64,000 nucleotides of DNA from an uncultured Lachnospiraceae bacterium (GCA_947177165.1 CAMWTP010000019.1:1-64000), one strand, 5' to 3'. Shown: positions 50,401-60,261, numbered from the stretch's first letter. A program made the numbers and translations. The notes: a model not told the origin generated them from the sequence alone.

Positions 50401-50728
50401 ATGGTCCTGTCAGCCCGACAAGCGCCGGTTTGATCACATGATTATAGTACACAAAATCATAGCCGTTGGTTTTGTCGTATGCGCGCTGGATCCTGCCGCC
50501 AAGTTCCGGCAGCACCATCACCTTTATGTACTCATTCTCCAGCCACACCGCGGTGTATTCCTTATCCCGCTTCTCATCACTGATCTTCTCGACCGTGGGA
50601 TAGGGATAAACCTTTCCACAGCTGCCCTGATATACGCGCTTATCCAGGAAGATCGGATTTTTCTCCGCTTCCTGTACTTCATAGGTAGGAATGAGGATCT
50701 TCTCTACCCAGACTTTTGCATTGCTCAT
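47444..50728 (-). CDS. DUF5107-TPR protein
   Basis: 1094 residues from ATG 50728 (AAAGGAGG upstream). The N-terminal half (about 15-330) has a galactose-mutarotase-like sugar-binding beta fold typical of DUF5107 (WISGGIEFNWPQHHRP, GGRIQRAYD). The rest is a long series of tetratricopeptide repeats (NPYNSESYYLLGLVLFYQNK, AWRNLSLAYYNKAKDANK and others). No signal peptide, so cytoplasmic. DUF5107-TPR proteins occur in polysaccharide loci of Firmicutes; a glycosidase or lyase role is suspected but not shown. The divergent AraC regulator and the pectin operon next to it suggest a part in rhamnogalacturonan breakdown. Confidence 0.85.
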   Translation of the reverse strand: MSNAKVWVEKILIPTYEVQEAEKNPIFLDKRVYQGSCGKVYPYPTVEKISDEKRDKEYTAVWLENEYIKVMVLPELGGRIQRAYDKTNGYDFVYYNHVIKPALVGLTGPWISGGIEFNWPQHHRPTTFLPVDYICRENEDGSASVLLHDVDQMYGTKGLMIFTLYPGKAYIEITGQLYNRTSTPQTFLWWANPAVPVNDNTQSVFPPDVHAVMDHGRRDVSRFPIATGIYYKKDYSEGVDISCYKNIPVPTSYMAEKSKYDFVGGYDYGVGAGILHVADHHISPGKKQWTWGCGDFGKAWDRNLTDEDGPYVELMTGVFTDNQPDFTWLKPFEEKTFKQYFMPYKAVGQVKNATTEAAVHLSCDGETARVIVYATSVYENAEIVLTAAGQKILDETAKISPVDIYETTVHLPNGVREEELHLAVCADGRCLAAYQPERQEIPKLPEPARAAKEPQEIMTNEELYLTGQHIEQYRHATYLPDPYYLEGLKRDPGDIRINDAYGLLLMRRGRFADAEKHFRKALERLTERNPNPYNSESYYLLGLVLFYQNKTEEAYDAFYKATWSNEQQEMSFYYLAAIDAQQKKYSRAYDHVEKTLVKNAHHIKARGLKAYLLRKLGKEGQAAAWISENLTLDPFDFVSCNEQVIINSADAAELRTALNTTMRDFQENYLMMARDYAEFGAYEEAMEVLGACTKEYPMLYYYRAYYADCMGQHNAAKELLERAEKAVPDYCFPNKLEDIAVLRFAIKNGCRAKACYYLGNLYYDKLQWEQSVELWEASVEADPQFPTAWRNLSLAYYNKAKDANKAETAMEKAFSLDTADVRIFLELDQLHRKLGWTFGERLAEYEAHRELIDRRDDLYAEYITLVNLTGDHEKAYACIMGHRFHPWEGGEGKITTQYTLALLGMAGKALGEKRFADAEKLLRDALVYPENLGEGRLEGTKDNHLYYRLGLALEGQGRDEEARECYETATTGTDEPAGAMYYNDQPADMILYQGLAYLKLGKVREARSRFYRLIDYGEQHLADQVKIEYFAVSLPDFLIFDEDYTAKNRAHCYYLMALGNMGLGDQKKADGFLREATAIEPSHMMCRVYENMGL

Positions 50729-51033
50729 GATTGCCTCCTTTTTCCGTTCAAAGCATTCCTGTTGCCTGCCATCGCTTCGTGGCTTTCAACATTTTGCCGA
50801 ACATCAAATTTTTGCTTTTTCTTTTCAGGAACGATACAAAAAAACGTGATACGATCTTCATATGATGTTTTGCACAGTTCCTTATCTCAACAATAAAAAT
50901 ATAACGCAATCTTATCAGAAAATCATTATGCCCGTTTGCTGATTTATTCATATTTTTTGCTGTTGTAATTTTCATGGATTTCTTATAAGATAAGATAAAA
51001 AAGACTATTACATTTTGAGAGGAGTCAGCCGTT
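50729..51033. promoter_or_regulatory. divergent control region DUF5107 / AraC
   Basis: 305 nt. ACAGTTCCTTAT (50874-50885) repeats the GH78 leader motif. A possible plus-strand promoter, TTGTAA (50963-50968), 17 nt, TAAGAT (50986-50991), precedes the AraC gene. Confidence 0.45.
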
Positions 51034-51882
51034 ATGAAATCCTTCGAAGAATACGTTTCCCCGGAATCGGATTATTTCATCTATTCCCCCAGCAGAATGG
51101 CTCTGGACATGTTTCTGTATCCCCTGCAGTGCGGTTTCTTTTCCTATCTTCCCGGCTACAGCCTGACGCGGGAATCCTTTGACAGCTTCCTGCTCATGTA
51201 TATCCAGAAGGGCGGGCTGAGCCTGACTTTTGAGGGCACTGCGCAGTGCGTTACAGCCGGCCATTTCGTGCTGCTGGACTGTTATAAGCTGCACTCCTAT
51301 TCCACCACCACAGGCTGGGAGTGCATCTGGTGTCATTTTGACAGCATCACTGCCCGGTCCTATTACAACAGTATCGTCTCCCGGCTGGGCAATGTCTTTT
51401 CCATGCCTGACACCTATCCGGTCCTGAAGAAACTGACGGCTATCCTGAAGATTTTCGATAGCAGCGCTCTGGTACAGGAACCGTTGCTTTCCAAGTACCT
51501 CACGGACATCTTTACAGAGTTCCTGCTCTACACGCCCATGAATGTACATTCCCGCGATTATGCGGTGATGGCGGAAGAGACGATCACCTACATCAACGAG
51601 CATTTCAGGGAGGACATCACGGTGGAAGAACTGGCTTATCGCGCGGGATTAAGCCAGTATCATTTCATCCGCATTTTTAAAAAGGAGACAGGGTTCACCC
51701 CGCATGAATATCTTGTCAACACGCGCATTGCCACAGCAAGATATCTGCTCAAAAACTCTCGCCTGCCGGTGAAGGACATCTGCTATGCCACCGGCTTTTC
51801 CAGCGAGAGTGTGTTCTGCGGCGCATTTAAACGGCGTCAGGGCATGACTCCGAACCAGTACCGGTCATCAGAGCAGGGATAA
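51034..51882 (+). CDS. AraC-family regulator
   Basis: 282 residues from ATG 51034 (GAGAGGAG). N-terminal cupin-like sensor (about 35-105; GTAQCVTAGHFVLLD, WECIWCHFD) and a C-terminal pair of helix-turn-helix motifs (ITVEELAYRAGLSQYHFIRIF; VKDICYATGFSSESVFCGAF, ending GMTPNQYR). Such regulators bind the sugar in the cupin and activate catabolic genes. Divergent from DUF5107 and convergent with the pectin operon (15-nt gap to PL26), so it probably controls one or both. Confidence 0.92.
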   Translation: MKSFEEYVSPESDYFIYSPSRMALDMFLYPLQCGFFSYLPGYSLTRESFDSFLLMYIQKGGLSLTFEGTAQCVTAGHFVLLDCYKLHSYSTTTGWECIWCHFDSITARSYYNSIVSRLGNVFSMPDTYPVLKKLTAILKIFDSSALVQEPLLSKYLTDIFTEFLLYTPMNVHSRDYAVMAEETITYINEHFREDITVEELAYRAGLSQYHFIRIFKKETGFTPHEYLVNTRIATARYLLKNSRLPVKDICYATGFSSESVFCGAFKRRQGMTPNQYRSSEQG

Positions 51883-51897
51883 AAATTAAATCCAAAA

Positions 51898-54564
51898 TTA
51901 TATGAACTCCTCCAAGCCTTCTGCCTGTCGCACCAACTCCCAACACTCTTCCATCGTGTCAGGCAGGTATTCCGGTATAAACTCCATACACATTATCACA
52001 TTCAGGCACCACTGGGAGGTATAATTTGTGGAAATGCCTACAATTTCTTTCCGGCATACTCCACTAATATCCTGTTCATATGCCACCTGTTCAAACCCAT
52101 CCTTCCCCAAGGTTTTGTACAGACTTCCAAATAACACTCCCCAAGTCAATCGGGCAAGCTGCCCATCTTTATTTTTCATGGCACTGTAAGCAGCTATCCC
52201 GGCTGCAAACATTGGCCATGAAAAAGGTCTGTTTTTAATCTGTCCCTTAGTAAGTCGGATTTTTTCCTCCCTGCTTTTATAATAGAAAGCCCCAAGATCA
52301 GAAAGCATGTTTTTCAACCGGTCATCTTCCAAAATATCAGCTGTCTCCAGCCAGACCTGCGGACCTCCCATACAGATCTGCAGATGCTGGTTTGGTGTAT
52401 CTTCTATCTCACCATAATAGATCAGTCTGCTCTTTTCCGGCTCATATAAATAATCCGGTCCAGAAGCAAACCGATAAGGCGTTGCTTCCAGATCTGATAT
52501 GCCCTGCAGAATTTTATTCCGATACACATCATCCAACGTTTGTTCGTATTGAGTCATCCAGTTAGAGACATAGGAAGACCAGTCTGGACCACTTCGCACC
52601 CATGGACGAGTGCTTCCGTCTTCCAGCTCTACTTGCCCATGTCGAAAACAGGCAAATGAGAGGTCACTATCCTTTGTTTCTTCAAAAATATCACTGAGAC
52701 GCAGTTCCCCTGTCAGATAATATAAAATACGATGGTGCCCTGCCATGGAAATCCGAGGTTCTTTACAGGAACAGCCCCAGTGTCGCACATTATGCCGGGA
52801 TCCCAGTCCCTTACATTTCCCAAAATGATACAGATCCACCTCCGAACAATGTCTGCTCATAGCTTCCATCATGGAAAAAACATCCTCGCGCCCTGTACGC
52901 AGGAAATACAGCCCCAGCCAGTAAGTCGGTACAAGCTCCGTATTCTGCCATGCGAAACCACCCACGTCATACTTCCAGCAATGCCGAACACTATCATAAG
53001 TGTGCATTACATCACCATAGTCAAAAAGCCCATACCAGTCCCGTTTTTCCACTTCCTGCTTGTAAAAAAGAAAGGCTTTTTCCATCTGGCTTTCCAGCCA
53101 TTCCCTGACAGGATTGCCTTGTACTTTCTGTCCCCAGTATCCAAACGCTCTCTTTTCATGATAATATGCTGGTTTCGCCACATACACTGAGGGCTTCTGT
53201 ATCCTGTCTCCAAACGCTTCCAACTCCTGCTGCGATACCATCTGTCTCGTAAAACACACCCTGCATTCACTGGTCACGCCAATCCCCTGGGCACAGGCAC
53301 CCATCTCCTCGAATCCCTCATAGCAGGTCCGCGGATAGCTCTTTTTGTCATAATGACGAAAATCATAGCTTTTCGCCTCTGGACAGTAAAACCATGCTGT
53401 TGCAGTGGCGGACGTATTGCCTAGTCCGTCCACCTCAAGACCTGACGGATACTTTTGCCAGAAATCCCGGTTTCCCAGAAGGATGCCGCCCTCTTTGTGA
53501 TTGACTGCCATGACGCCGGACGCGCGCCTTCCCTGTCTGCCGGTCAACGCACAGCAGTCATGATGGGTCTGCTTCATAACCGCATAATGATATGCACTGT
53601 CCTGAAACAGGCAGAATCTATTCCAAACCGGAAGTTCTGCTGCAGCGCTCTGCACATCGGAATTCGCAGAATAATCAACAAACGCCCCCTGCATCTGCTT
53701 TCTCAAAATTTCCGGTGATAACCTGGGGGAACTGCTGGCAAGTGTCACGGCACACTCATGAAATACCGAATCGTCCGTCCCGAATTGAATATGTCTGTCA
53801 TAAGTCTCCCCTGCCATCGGAAGTTCCAGACGGATTCCCATGCCTTTTAGAAAGTCCCGCTGTTCCTCTCCGTCATAAAGAAATGTATGCATGAATCGGA
53901 TTTCTGGGCTGTTATGCCAGCAGTACATCCGAATTATGAATGGAAAACTCGCATTCCCTTCTGTCACATGGTTTCCCCTGAAACAAAATACCGCCTGCAG
54001 AGGTCCTCCCTGCTCTAGTTCTACAGAACAAACCTCCCCTTCATAGTAACAGACCTCTGTCGTATATCGTTTTTTTTCTTCTGTCCTGTGTTCCAGTGCA
54101 AAAAATGGATAAACCCGTTCGGCAAGCATTGTACCCCGCATCTGTACTTCCCGCACCAGAACTTTTTTTATATTACATCTGCCCCCTGATTTTGGCACAC
54201 AAAAAGAAACTGCTCCAGTATCCACAATATACTGCTCTTCATTCTGTAAGATATGGATACCCATATCAGCATGTGCTATTTCTCCCTGCATCGAATTATG
54301 GCCGTCCCTATCTTTCCTTTGCGTTAAACTGCCCACTGGCAGAAGTTCCGCAGCATCTCCCATGGCATCGCTGTCAGCCGTATGGGAACTCCACTTAATA
54401 CTTCCATCTGACCAATATGCCATTGCTTTTGACTGCACCGGGACTTCCTTTCCGCCTGCGCCAGTCAGAACAAACGACATATCTGTTACCTCACCTTTTC
54501 CCCATACACCGCCAAAAGTAGTATATCCTCCCGTTTTCCGATTCTCCAGATTGTAAAATTTCAT
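51898..54564 (-). CDS. PcRGLX/YetA-like exo-rhamnogalacturonan lyase (PL26 type)
   Basis: 888 residues, no signal peptide. The N-terminal domain follows the RIFT-barrel start of this family (GGVWGKGEV, YWSDGSIKWSSHTAD), then a central domain and an (alpha/alpha)6-like C-terminal domain with HHRILYYLTGELRLSD. The family includes Penicillium PcRGLX and Bacillus YetA and releases unsaturated galacturonosyl-rhamnose from rhamnogalacturonan-I ends. Last gene of the minus-strand operon, 36 nt after PL4. Ribosome site GGAGGG. Confidence 0.82.
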   Translation of the reverse strand: MKFYNLENRKTGGYTTFGGVWGKGEVTDMSFVLTGAGGKEVPVQSKAMAYWSDGSIKWSSHTADSDAMGDAAELLPVGSLTQRKDRDGHNSMQGEIAHADMGIHILQNEEQYIVDTGAVSFCVPKSGGRCNIKKVLVREVQMRGTMLAERVYPFFALEHRTEEKKRYTTEVCYYEGEVCSVELEQGGPLQAVFCFRGNHVTEGNASFPFIIRMYCWHNSPEIRFMHTFLYDGEEQRDFLKGMGIRLELPMAGETYDRHIQFGTDDSVFHECAVTLASSSPRLSPEILRKQMQGAFVDYSANSDVQSAAAELPVWNRFCLFQDSAYHYAVMKQTHHDCCALTGRQGRRASGVMAVNHKEGGILLGNRDFWQKYPSGLEVDGLGNTSATATAWFYCPEAKSYDFRHYDKKSYPRTCYEGFEEMGACAQGIGVTSECRVCFTRQMVSQQELEAFGDRIQKPSVYVAKPAYYHEKRAFGYWGQKVQGNPVREWLESQMEKAFLFYKQEVEKRDWYGLFDYGDVMHTYDSVRHCWKYDVGGFAWQNTELVPTYWLGLYFLRTGREDVFSMMEAMSRHCSEVDLYHFGKCKGLGSRHNVRHWGCSCKEPRISMAGHHRILYYLTGELRLSDIFEETKDSDLSFACFRHGQVELEDGSTRPWVRSGPDWSSYVSNWMTQYEQTLDDVYRNKILQGISDLEATPYRFASGPDYLYEPEKSRLIYYGEIEDTPNQHLQICMGGPQVWLETADILEDDRLKNMLSDLGAFYYKSREEKIRLTKGQIKNRPFSWPMFAAGIAAYSAMKNKDGQLARLTWGVLFGSLYKTLGKDGFEQVAYEQDISGVCRKEIVGISTNYTSQWCLNVIMCMEFIPEYLPDTMEECWELVRQAEGLEEFI

Positions 54565-54600
54565 TTCATCCCTCCGATTTCCGGTATGGTTCGTTAAACA

Positions 54601-56331
54601 TCAAATCCCTGTTTCCCTTGTCAATAAAATTGTATCGTACATGAAACTTCCGCCGCTAATATTAAGCTCCAAAATGTTTTCCCCTTCACATAATACAGTA
54701 GGACTTACTGCTATTTTCAAACGATGGTATCTTCCATTTGTTGTAGCGCTCCTATAAACTGCACCATCATTCACAAACACGTTCTCCTGCAGCAGCCTAT
54801 GATTCAGAATGACTGACAGACAAGGCAGATCACGGTTATCAGTACCCTTTCTGCTGGCGCCGGCAATCGCAATAATCAGAAAACATTGTTCTGTCGGGAT
54901 ACTGTCCATCTGAAAATGAATGTACCAGCTTCCTGTATGTGTCTGGGCATAATACCAGTCTTCTTCCTCTTTGCTCTGCCCAATATAAAAATGCACTACT
55001 TCCGGCACCATATTCATCCATTTGTAATTGCGCAATTCACCGCCATAACAATATCCCTCACAGGTTCTTGTCGCTTTTCCAAGCTGCCAGATGGCTCTCT
55101 CGCCGGGAAGCTTCCAGGTAATGATTCCCAGATCCTGATCTGATTTTGTGATATCAATGTCATCAACCTGTAATTGATTCGTATTGCTTCCCCCAGTCTG
55201 ATATGCAAAGAGAGAATATGTGTCAAAACGAACATGAGGGAGCGTGAAACGGCCGTCTGAGTCTGTTTCCGCATAATAGATGTATCCGGCAGACTGAAGC
55301 TCCAGCGGAAGATCCTTTTGACCTAAGATGACCATTGTCCGTCGGCATGGCGTGCCATCCTCAAAAAGGATCTGTCCAGATACACAGCTCCTAGTCAGCG
55401 GGTATAGATCATCATGTACCCACTGATACGGCCATTTTTCTTTCTCACTCTCCACCTGCCTTTGGGCATCCTGAAATAACTCCCGCGGACTATCACCTTC
55501 GTTAAAGTATTGATAAAACGGCCCGTACAATTTTTTCCATCCAATCGGAACATGCAGATTACCATTTCCAAAGTGCGCACCTGTAAAATAGTTCAGCACA
55601 ATGCCATCATAGTGAACCAGCAGCTCCTGTTTTAACGGCCCTCCGGGATAATATTCTGTAGATACTGGCATGATAAAGAAACCATATCCATGACCATATT
55701 GTCCCCACAATGGATTTTGAGAAAAATGTCCTGCATAATCATATTTCGAATATACATCTCCGTTGGAATATCGCTCCCCATCAGGAAGACGATAGGTCTC
55801 ATCCTGCAGTTTTTCATACTGCTCCATATATTTGTGTGTGGGCTGCAGCCCATGCCGTTCGCAGTTATATGCATGGTCAAAAACCCTGCTTCCACAGCGG
55901 TACACAATCCTGAATTCAGATAATTCAAATGGTGAATCTGTATTGTTGGCGCCAATGACATAAGAATAATAACCGCTTTCTCCCTGCATTAAGATAATAT
56001 GTAATTCGATCGCAAGAAACCCAGTGGTATCCACATAGGCAATATGTGCCATTTGATCATCATTTTCGATTACCTTTAATTTTGGAGAACAACAGTTACG
56101 GAAAGCACCTTCTGCATAGTAATCAACATAAAATGCACTCTTGCCATCCGTATCTGTACATTCTGGTAGATTTCTAACCAGTTCGACTCCATTTTTGCTG
56201 ATCATGCCAAGTGTTCCATCTTCTTTCCACATCATAGAAAGAATGCCATTTGAAAGGACGCAGGAATTGCCTGACAAAGACAACGTCACAGGTTGCACAA
56301 AGGAATTATCTTTTTTCATAATATCACTCAT
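54601..56331 (-). CDS. PL4-type rhamnogalacturonan lyase
   Basis: 576 residues with the three-domain PL4 plan: an N-terminal super-sandwich (catalytic part), a fibronectin-like domain (about 315-400; SCVSGQILFEDGTP, TDSDGRFTLPHVRF) and a C-terminal jelly roll ending GENILELNISGGSFMYDTILL. It cuts the rhamnose-galacturonate backbone by beta-elimination. No signal peptide, so it works on imported fragments in the cytoplasm. Ribosome site AAGGAG; 30 nt after GH42. Confidence 0.9.
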   Translation of the reverse strand: MSDIMKKDNSFVQPVTLSLSGNSCVLSNGILSMMWKEDGTLGMISKNGVELVRNLPECTDTDGKSAFYVDYYAEGAFRNCCSPKLKVIENDDQMAHIAYVDTTGFLAIELHIILMQGESGYYSYVIGANNTDSPFELSEFRIVYRCGSRVFDHAYNCERHGLQPTHKYMEQYEKLQDETYRLPDGERYSNGDVYSKYDYAGHFSQNPLWGQYGHGYGFFIMPVSTEYYPGGPLKQELLVHYDGIVLNYFTGAHFGNGNLHVPIGWKKLYGPFYQYFNEGDSPRELFQDAQRQVESEKEKWPYQWVHDDLYPLTRSCVSGQILFEDGTPCRRTMVILGQKDLPLELQSAGYIYYAETDSDGRFTLPHVRFDTYSLFAYQTGGSNTNQLQVDDIDITKSDQDLGIITWKLPGERAIWQLGKATRTCEGYCYGGELRNYKWMNMVPEVVHFYIGQSKEEEDWYYAQTHTGSWYIHFQMDSIPTEQCFLIIAIAGASRKGTDNRDLPCLSVILNHRLLQENVFVNDGAVYRSATTNGRYHRLKIAVSPTVLCEGENILELNISGGSFMYDTILLTRETGI

Positions 56332-56361
56332 AATCTTCTCCTTTTATTTCACTGGCAGATT

Positions 56362-58383
56362 TCATCTCTGCAAGATCACCACATCTGCCCTGTTAAGCAC
56401 TACATCATCCCCCTTGGAATACTCTTTTCCAGTCAGCAGATCTTTTCCTGCCTGTTCCACGGGAACAACCACAGTATCCTGAGTATGATTCAACAGAAAC
56501 AGAAAATTCCCATTTTCATTCTCACGGACAGTTGCTTCTATGCCCTCTGGTGCATTGATTACCGGAGTTATCTGAAGCTCTTTGGCAATATCACTAATAA
56601 ACGCAAGATAAAATGCTTCACTGGAACGCGTTCCCACATAATATGCTTTGCCTTTTCCAAATATATGTTCTGTTATGACAGGCATCCCTGCATAAAAGTC
56701 AGATTCATAATGCGCCAGCTCCCCTGCACCCCTAAGGTGCATCAGATCACATGCGATCTGCGCCGGATATGTTCTGCCCTTATATATAAAAGAATTTTCT
56801 TCCTCCGACGGCAATGCGTCGATTTCCTCCACCCAGATTCCCAATATATCTTTCAGCCTGCCCGGATATCCCCCGGTAACCACCAGATCATGATCCTCCA
56901 CATAACCGCTGAAATAGGTACTCAGGAAAGTGCCTCCCTGTCTCACATATTCGCGCAGCTTCTCATCATAACCCTCTTTGCACATATACAGGAGCGGCGC
57001 TATCACAAGCTTGTAATCTGACAATTCATCTTCCACGCTGATAAGATCCACCAGGTAGTGCCCTGAAAACAGAGCCTTATAATACTGCTTTACCTCCTGA
57101 CAATATTTGATCAGCCTGCTGGGACCTGCAGAATATTCGGCTGCCCACCAGTTATCCCAGTCAAATACAATGGCAATATCCGCATGCGTTCTCGCACCAA
57201 GAGTCAGTCCTTTGACTCGATTTTCCAATTCTTCTCCCAGTGCTTTCACTTCGCGGAAAACTCTGGTGTCCTCATTTCCAACATGGTCGATGAATGCACC
57301 ATGGAATTTCTCGCAGGCGCCGATACTCCGCCTCATCTGAAAGAACATCACCGTATCCGCCCCATGTGCAACTGCCTGATAACTCCACAGACGCATGATT
57401 CCAGGGCGCTTTAGCCTGCATACGGGATTCCAGTTATTCACGCTAGGAGTCTGCTCTGCCAGGGCAAAGGACTTTCCTTGTTTCAACCCACGCATCAGAT
57501 CATGTCTCATGGCAACTTCCGCGGCATCATCCTCCGCATTTGGGTAATTATCCCATGCCACGAAATCCATATCCTTACTCCACTTCTGGTAATCCGTTGC
57601 TTTTATCATACCCATGATATTGGTGGTTACCGAAATCTGCGGCATATACCGCTTCAGTATTTGTTTCTCCATGTTATAACATGCCAGCAGACTGTCTGAA
57701 TTAAATCTTGCATAGTCAAGAGAAATACCCTGAAATGTAGTGCGTATGCCATCGCTTTCAAATTCTTCTGTCAAAAGGCTTGGAACCACGACATCCTCCC
57801 AGTCATACATGGTATGGCTCCAGAATGGTAAGTTCCATACTCGATTTAATTCCTCAATTGTTCCATATTTTTTCTGCAGCCATTTTCGGAACGCTTTCTC
57901 ACAATTTTCACAATAACACGCCCCTCCATATTCATTACAGATATGCCATGCCACAATATTGTCATATTTGGCATAGCGCTCAGCCAGCTTTTCAACCAAT
58001 GCCGCTGCATATTTATGGTAAGTGGGACTGTTCGGACAGAATACATGACGCCGGCCAAACTTTCTGCGTATGCCGTTATTCGGAGTCCGCAGTATATCCG
58101 GATATTTGCGTGCCATCCACGCTGGATATGCGCCAGTGGAAGTAGCCATAAATACCTTTAGACCGTTTTGGCGGACTAAGTCCATAATCTTATCCAATTT
58201 GCTGAAATCATATGTTTCTTCACCCGGTTGAAGCATTGCCCAGTTAAATACGTTCAATGTCACAATGTCAACATGCGCAAGCTTCAACAGGCGCATATCC
58301 TCCTCCCAGACTTCTTCCGGCCACTGCTCCGGATTATAGTCCCCGCCATATAAAATTTTTTTAATTTTTTCATTTCCAATCAT
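56362..58383 (-). CDS. GH42 beta-galactosidase
   Basis: 673 residues from ATG 58383, chosen for its GAGGAGG site; an in-frame start 14 codons upstream overlaps the kinase stop. TIM barrel with acid/base Glu151 (HICNEYGG) and nucleophile Glu310 (ALAEQTPS); cysteines of the GH42 metal site in ACYCENCEKAF; then the trimer domain and a small C-terminal beta domain. It removes beta-linked galactose, such as galactan side chains of rhamnogalacturonan-I. Cytoplasmic. Between the kinase and PL4 in the operon. Confidence 0.95.
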   Translation of the reverse strand: MIGNEKIKKILYGGDYNPEQWPEEVWEEDMRLLKLAHVDIVTLNVFNWAMLQPGEETYDFSKLDKIMDLVRQNGLKVFMATSTGAYPAWMARKYPDILRTPNNGIRRKFGRRHVFCPNSPTYHKYAAALVEKLAERYAKYDNIVAWHICNEYGGACYCENCEKAFRKWLQKKYGTIEELNRVWNLPFWSHTMYDWEDVVVPSLLTEEFESDGIRTTFQGISLDYARFNSDSLLACYNMEKQILKRYMPQISVTTNIMGMIKATDYQKWSKDMDFVAWDNYPNAEDDAAEVAMRHDLMRGLKQGKSFALAEQTPSVNNWNPVCRLKRPGIMRLWSYQAVAHGADTVMFFQMRRSIGACEKFHGAFIDHVGNEDTRVFREVKALGEELENRVKGLTLGARTHADIAIVFDWDNWWAAEYSAGPSRLIKYCQEVKQYYKALFSGHYLVDLISVEDELSDYKLVIAPLLYMCKEGYDEKLREYVRQGGTFLSTYFSGYVEDHDLVVTGGYPGRLKDILGIWVEEIDALPSEEENSFIYKGRTYPAQIACDLMHLRGAGELAHYESDFYAGMPVITEHIFGKGKAYYVGTRSSEAFYLAFISDIAKELQITPVINAPEGIEATVRENENGNFLFLLNHTQDTVVVPVEQAGKDLLTGKEYSKGDDVVLNRADVVILQR

Positions 58384-58421
58384 AAATAGCCTCCTCTTTC
58401 CCTTTCGTTCTCCATATACGC

Positions 58422-60197
58422 TCAATCTGTCTCAACGATTCCAAGTCTCCGCTGATGTTCATCCACACTCATTTTGGGTATCGTAATAATAACCTTTATG
58501 CCATTGGGCTGATTCCGCTCTAACACAACACCGTATTCCTCACCATAAAACAGCCGGATACGATTTGCGATACTGCCTAATCCATATCCCTTTCCACTGT
58601 TCGCCATACTGCGCAGCTGCAGATTTATCTCTTCCACCCGCTCTTCGGAAAGACCTGTTCCATTGTCAGCAATCATAAACCGAATACGATTTTCAGCGGC
58701 CAACACACACATGATATCCATCGTATGGTACTCTTCTGCTTCTGACAGGGCATGAACAAAATAGTTCTCGATCGCAGGCTGGATCAAATGCGCAAGGATA
58801 CCGCATTCCTGAAGTTCTGCATCAATGGCATAAGTAACATCCACAGCATCGTGAAACCGCAGCTGCAAAAGTGCCATATAAATACTGCAAAAGGATATTT
58901 CTTCGCGAATTGACAGCACGGGTGATGCGTCTGTTATATTGCGGAAAATACGGGATAATTTTTCGATATAATCTGCATTTTCCAAATCTCCGCTTCGAAA
59001 CAGGTTTCCCCGAATAATCTCCAGGGTATTATACAGGAAGTGGGGATTAAACCTGGCCTGGATCTGGTTCAATTCAGCCCTGTTTTGCTTCAGGCGCATC
59101 TGATATTCTCTTTCGATACTTTCCTTCAACCGTACTGTCATCGCGTTGATATTATTGGCTATCTCGTCAAACTCGTCGTTCAGATCTGTTACCTGTAACC
59201 TGTAATCCAGCTCGTTGCTGCCGATTATGGCAAGACCGTTTTGAATCTGCATGACCTTAAGGAAAATCTGCCTTGACGAATACAGATAAAGCACAAGTGC
59301 AAAAAAGGAAAAGAAAACCAGAACCAACAGTATCAGCCAGGTCACACTGTTACTCTCTTTGACTATCTGCCACCACGGCATTATATACGCAGCTGTCAGC
59401 CCTCTGCCCCTGTTGCGAATCACACCTGTAAACCAGACACTGTGGTCTGTATCCGCATGATATGCAGATTCTTCTCCCAGCCATTCTGTCTGAAAATCTC
59501 CCACATATCTTTTTCCCTCCGAATCATAGATCACACCATTTTCGTTGACGAGAATGAATGCAGCAGAGATCTCTGACGCATCCTGTCTGATGATCTGATC
59601 AAAAATATCCGCATTATACCCCACGATAATACATCCGCCATCGTTTCCCCCTAATGCCCCGCCTTTTACCATAAACGCATTTCTTGTGTTCCCATTATCG
59701 TCTTTCCATTCATAACGTCCAAGCAGCTGCATCCGCCTGCCGCTCTCATCGTTTCCTTCCAATATCCCCGGCCAAAAATCTTTCAGGGAATTGCCGTTGA
59801 CAGTAAAACAATAATTATGAACCGCATCAGGATTATAAAGCGCAATAAAGGATACCGCTTCATCCTGCCTGAGCATTTCCCCGAGCAGCGAAACCAACCT
59901 GGCACGCTCTGTGGCGTCAGGAATACTTTCTCCACTCCTGCTAAAATAGGAACGTATCATTCTTTCATTATCCTCAGATGCAAAAATCGGCACATATATT
60001 TCTGAAAAGCTGCTTATCTTTTCATCATATAGTTCATAAACCTCCTGCATTACAGCTTCACACTGCTGCATTATGTTTTCTTTTTGAACAATATAAGAAG
60101 AGGAACAGGTTATTACCGCGAACATCACAAGAATAATAAAAAGCCAAATAATAAACAGCCTGTTGACTGGCCTTATTTTGTACTTTCTTTTTTCCAT
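58422..60197 (-). CDS. YesM-type sensor histidine kinase
   Basis: 591 residues from ATG 60197 (AGGAGG). Two membrane helices (about 13-35 and 280-305) enclose an extracellular sensor domain of the CACHE type; a HAMP-like linker (NELDYRLQVTDLNDEFDEI); the His_kinase domain with FNPHFLYNTLE (near residue 385); and an ATPase domain with DNGTGL and GYGLGSI. YesM kinases pair with a YesN-type AraC response regulator, which is not in the window and may be just past its right edge. Position inside the operon suggests it senses a pectin-derived sugar or the binding protein. Confidence 0.93.
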   Translation of the reverse strand: MEKRKYKIRPVNRLFIIWLFIILVMFAVITCSSSYIVQKENIMQQCEAVMQEVYELYDEKISSFSEIYVPIFASEDNERMIRSYFSRSGESIPDATERARLVSLLGEMLRQDEAVSFIALYNPDAVHNYCFTVNGNSLKDFWPGILEGNDESGRRMQLLGRYEWKDDNGNTRNAFMVKGGALGGNDGGCIIVGYNADIFDQIIRQDASEISAAFILVNENGVIYDSEGKRYVGDFQTEWLGEESAYHADTDHSVWFTGVIRNRGRGLTAAYIMPWWQIVKESNSVTWLILLVLVFFSFFALVLYLYSSRQIFLKVMQIQNGLAIIGSNELDYRLQVTDLNDEFDEIANNINAMTVRLKESIEREYQMRLKQNRAELNQIQARFNPHFLYNTLEIIRGNLFRSGDLENADYIEKLSRIFRNITDASPVLSIREEISFCSIYMALLQLRFHDAVDVTYAIDAELQECGILAHLIQPAIENYFVHALSEAEEYHTMDIMCVLAAENRIRFMIADNGTGLSEERVEEINLQLRSMANSGKGYGLGSIANRIRLFYGEEYGVVLERNQPNGIKVIITIPKMSVDEHQRRLGIVETD

Positions 60198-60261
60198 AAA
60201 TGATCCTCCTGGAACATGGCACACTCCGTATAATCCGCTGCATCTACAAACAGGATACGAA

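Noticed and set aside
51034-51882. Response regulator partner of the YesM kinase
   Set aside because: It has a cupin-like sensor and the AraC helix-turn-helix pair but no receiver domain with phospho-acceptor Asp.
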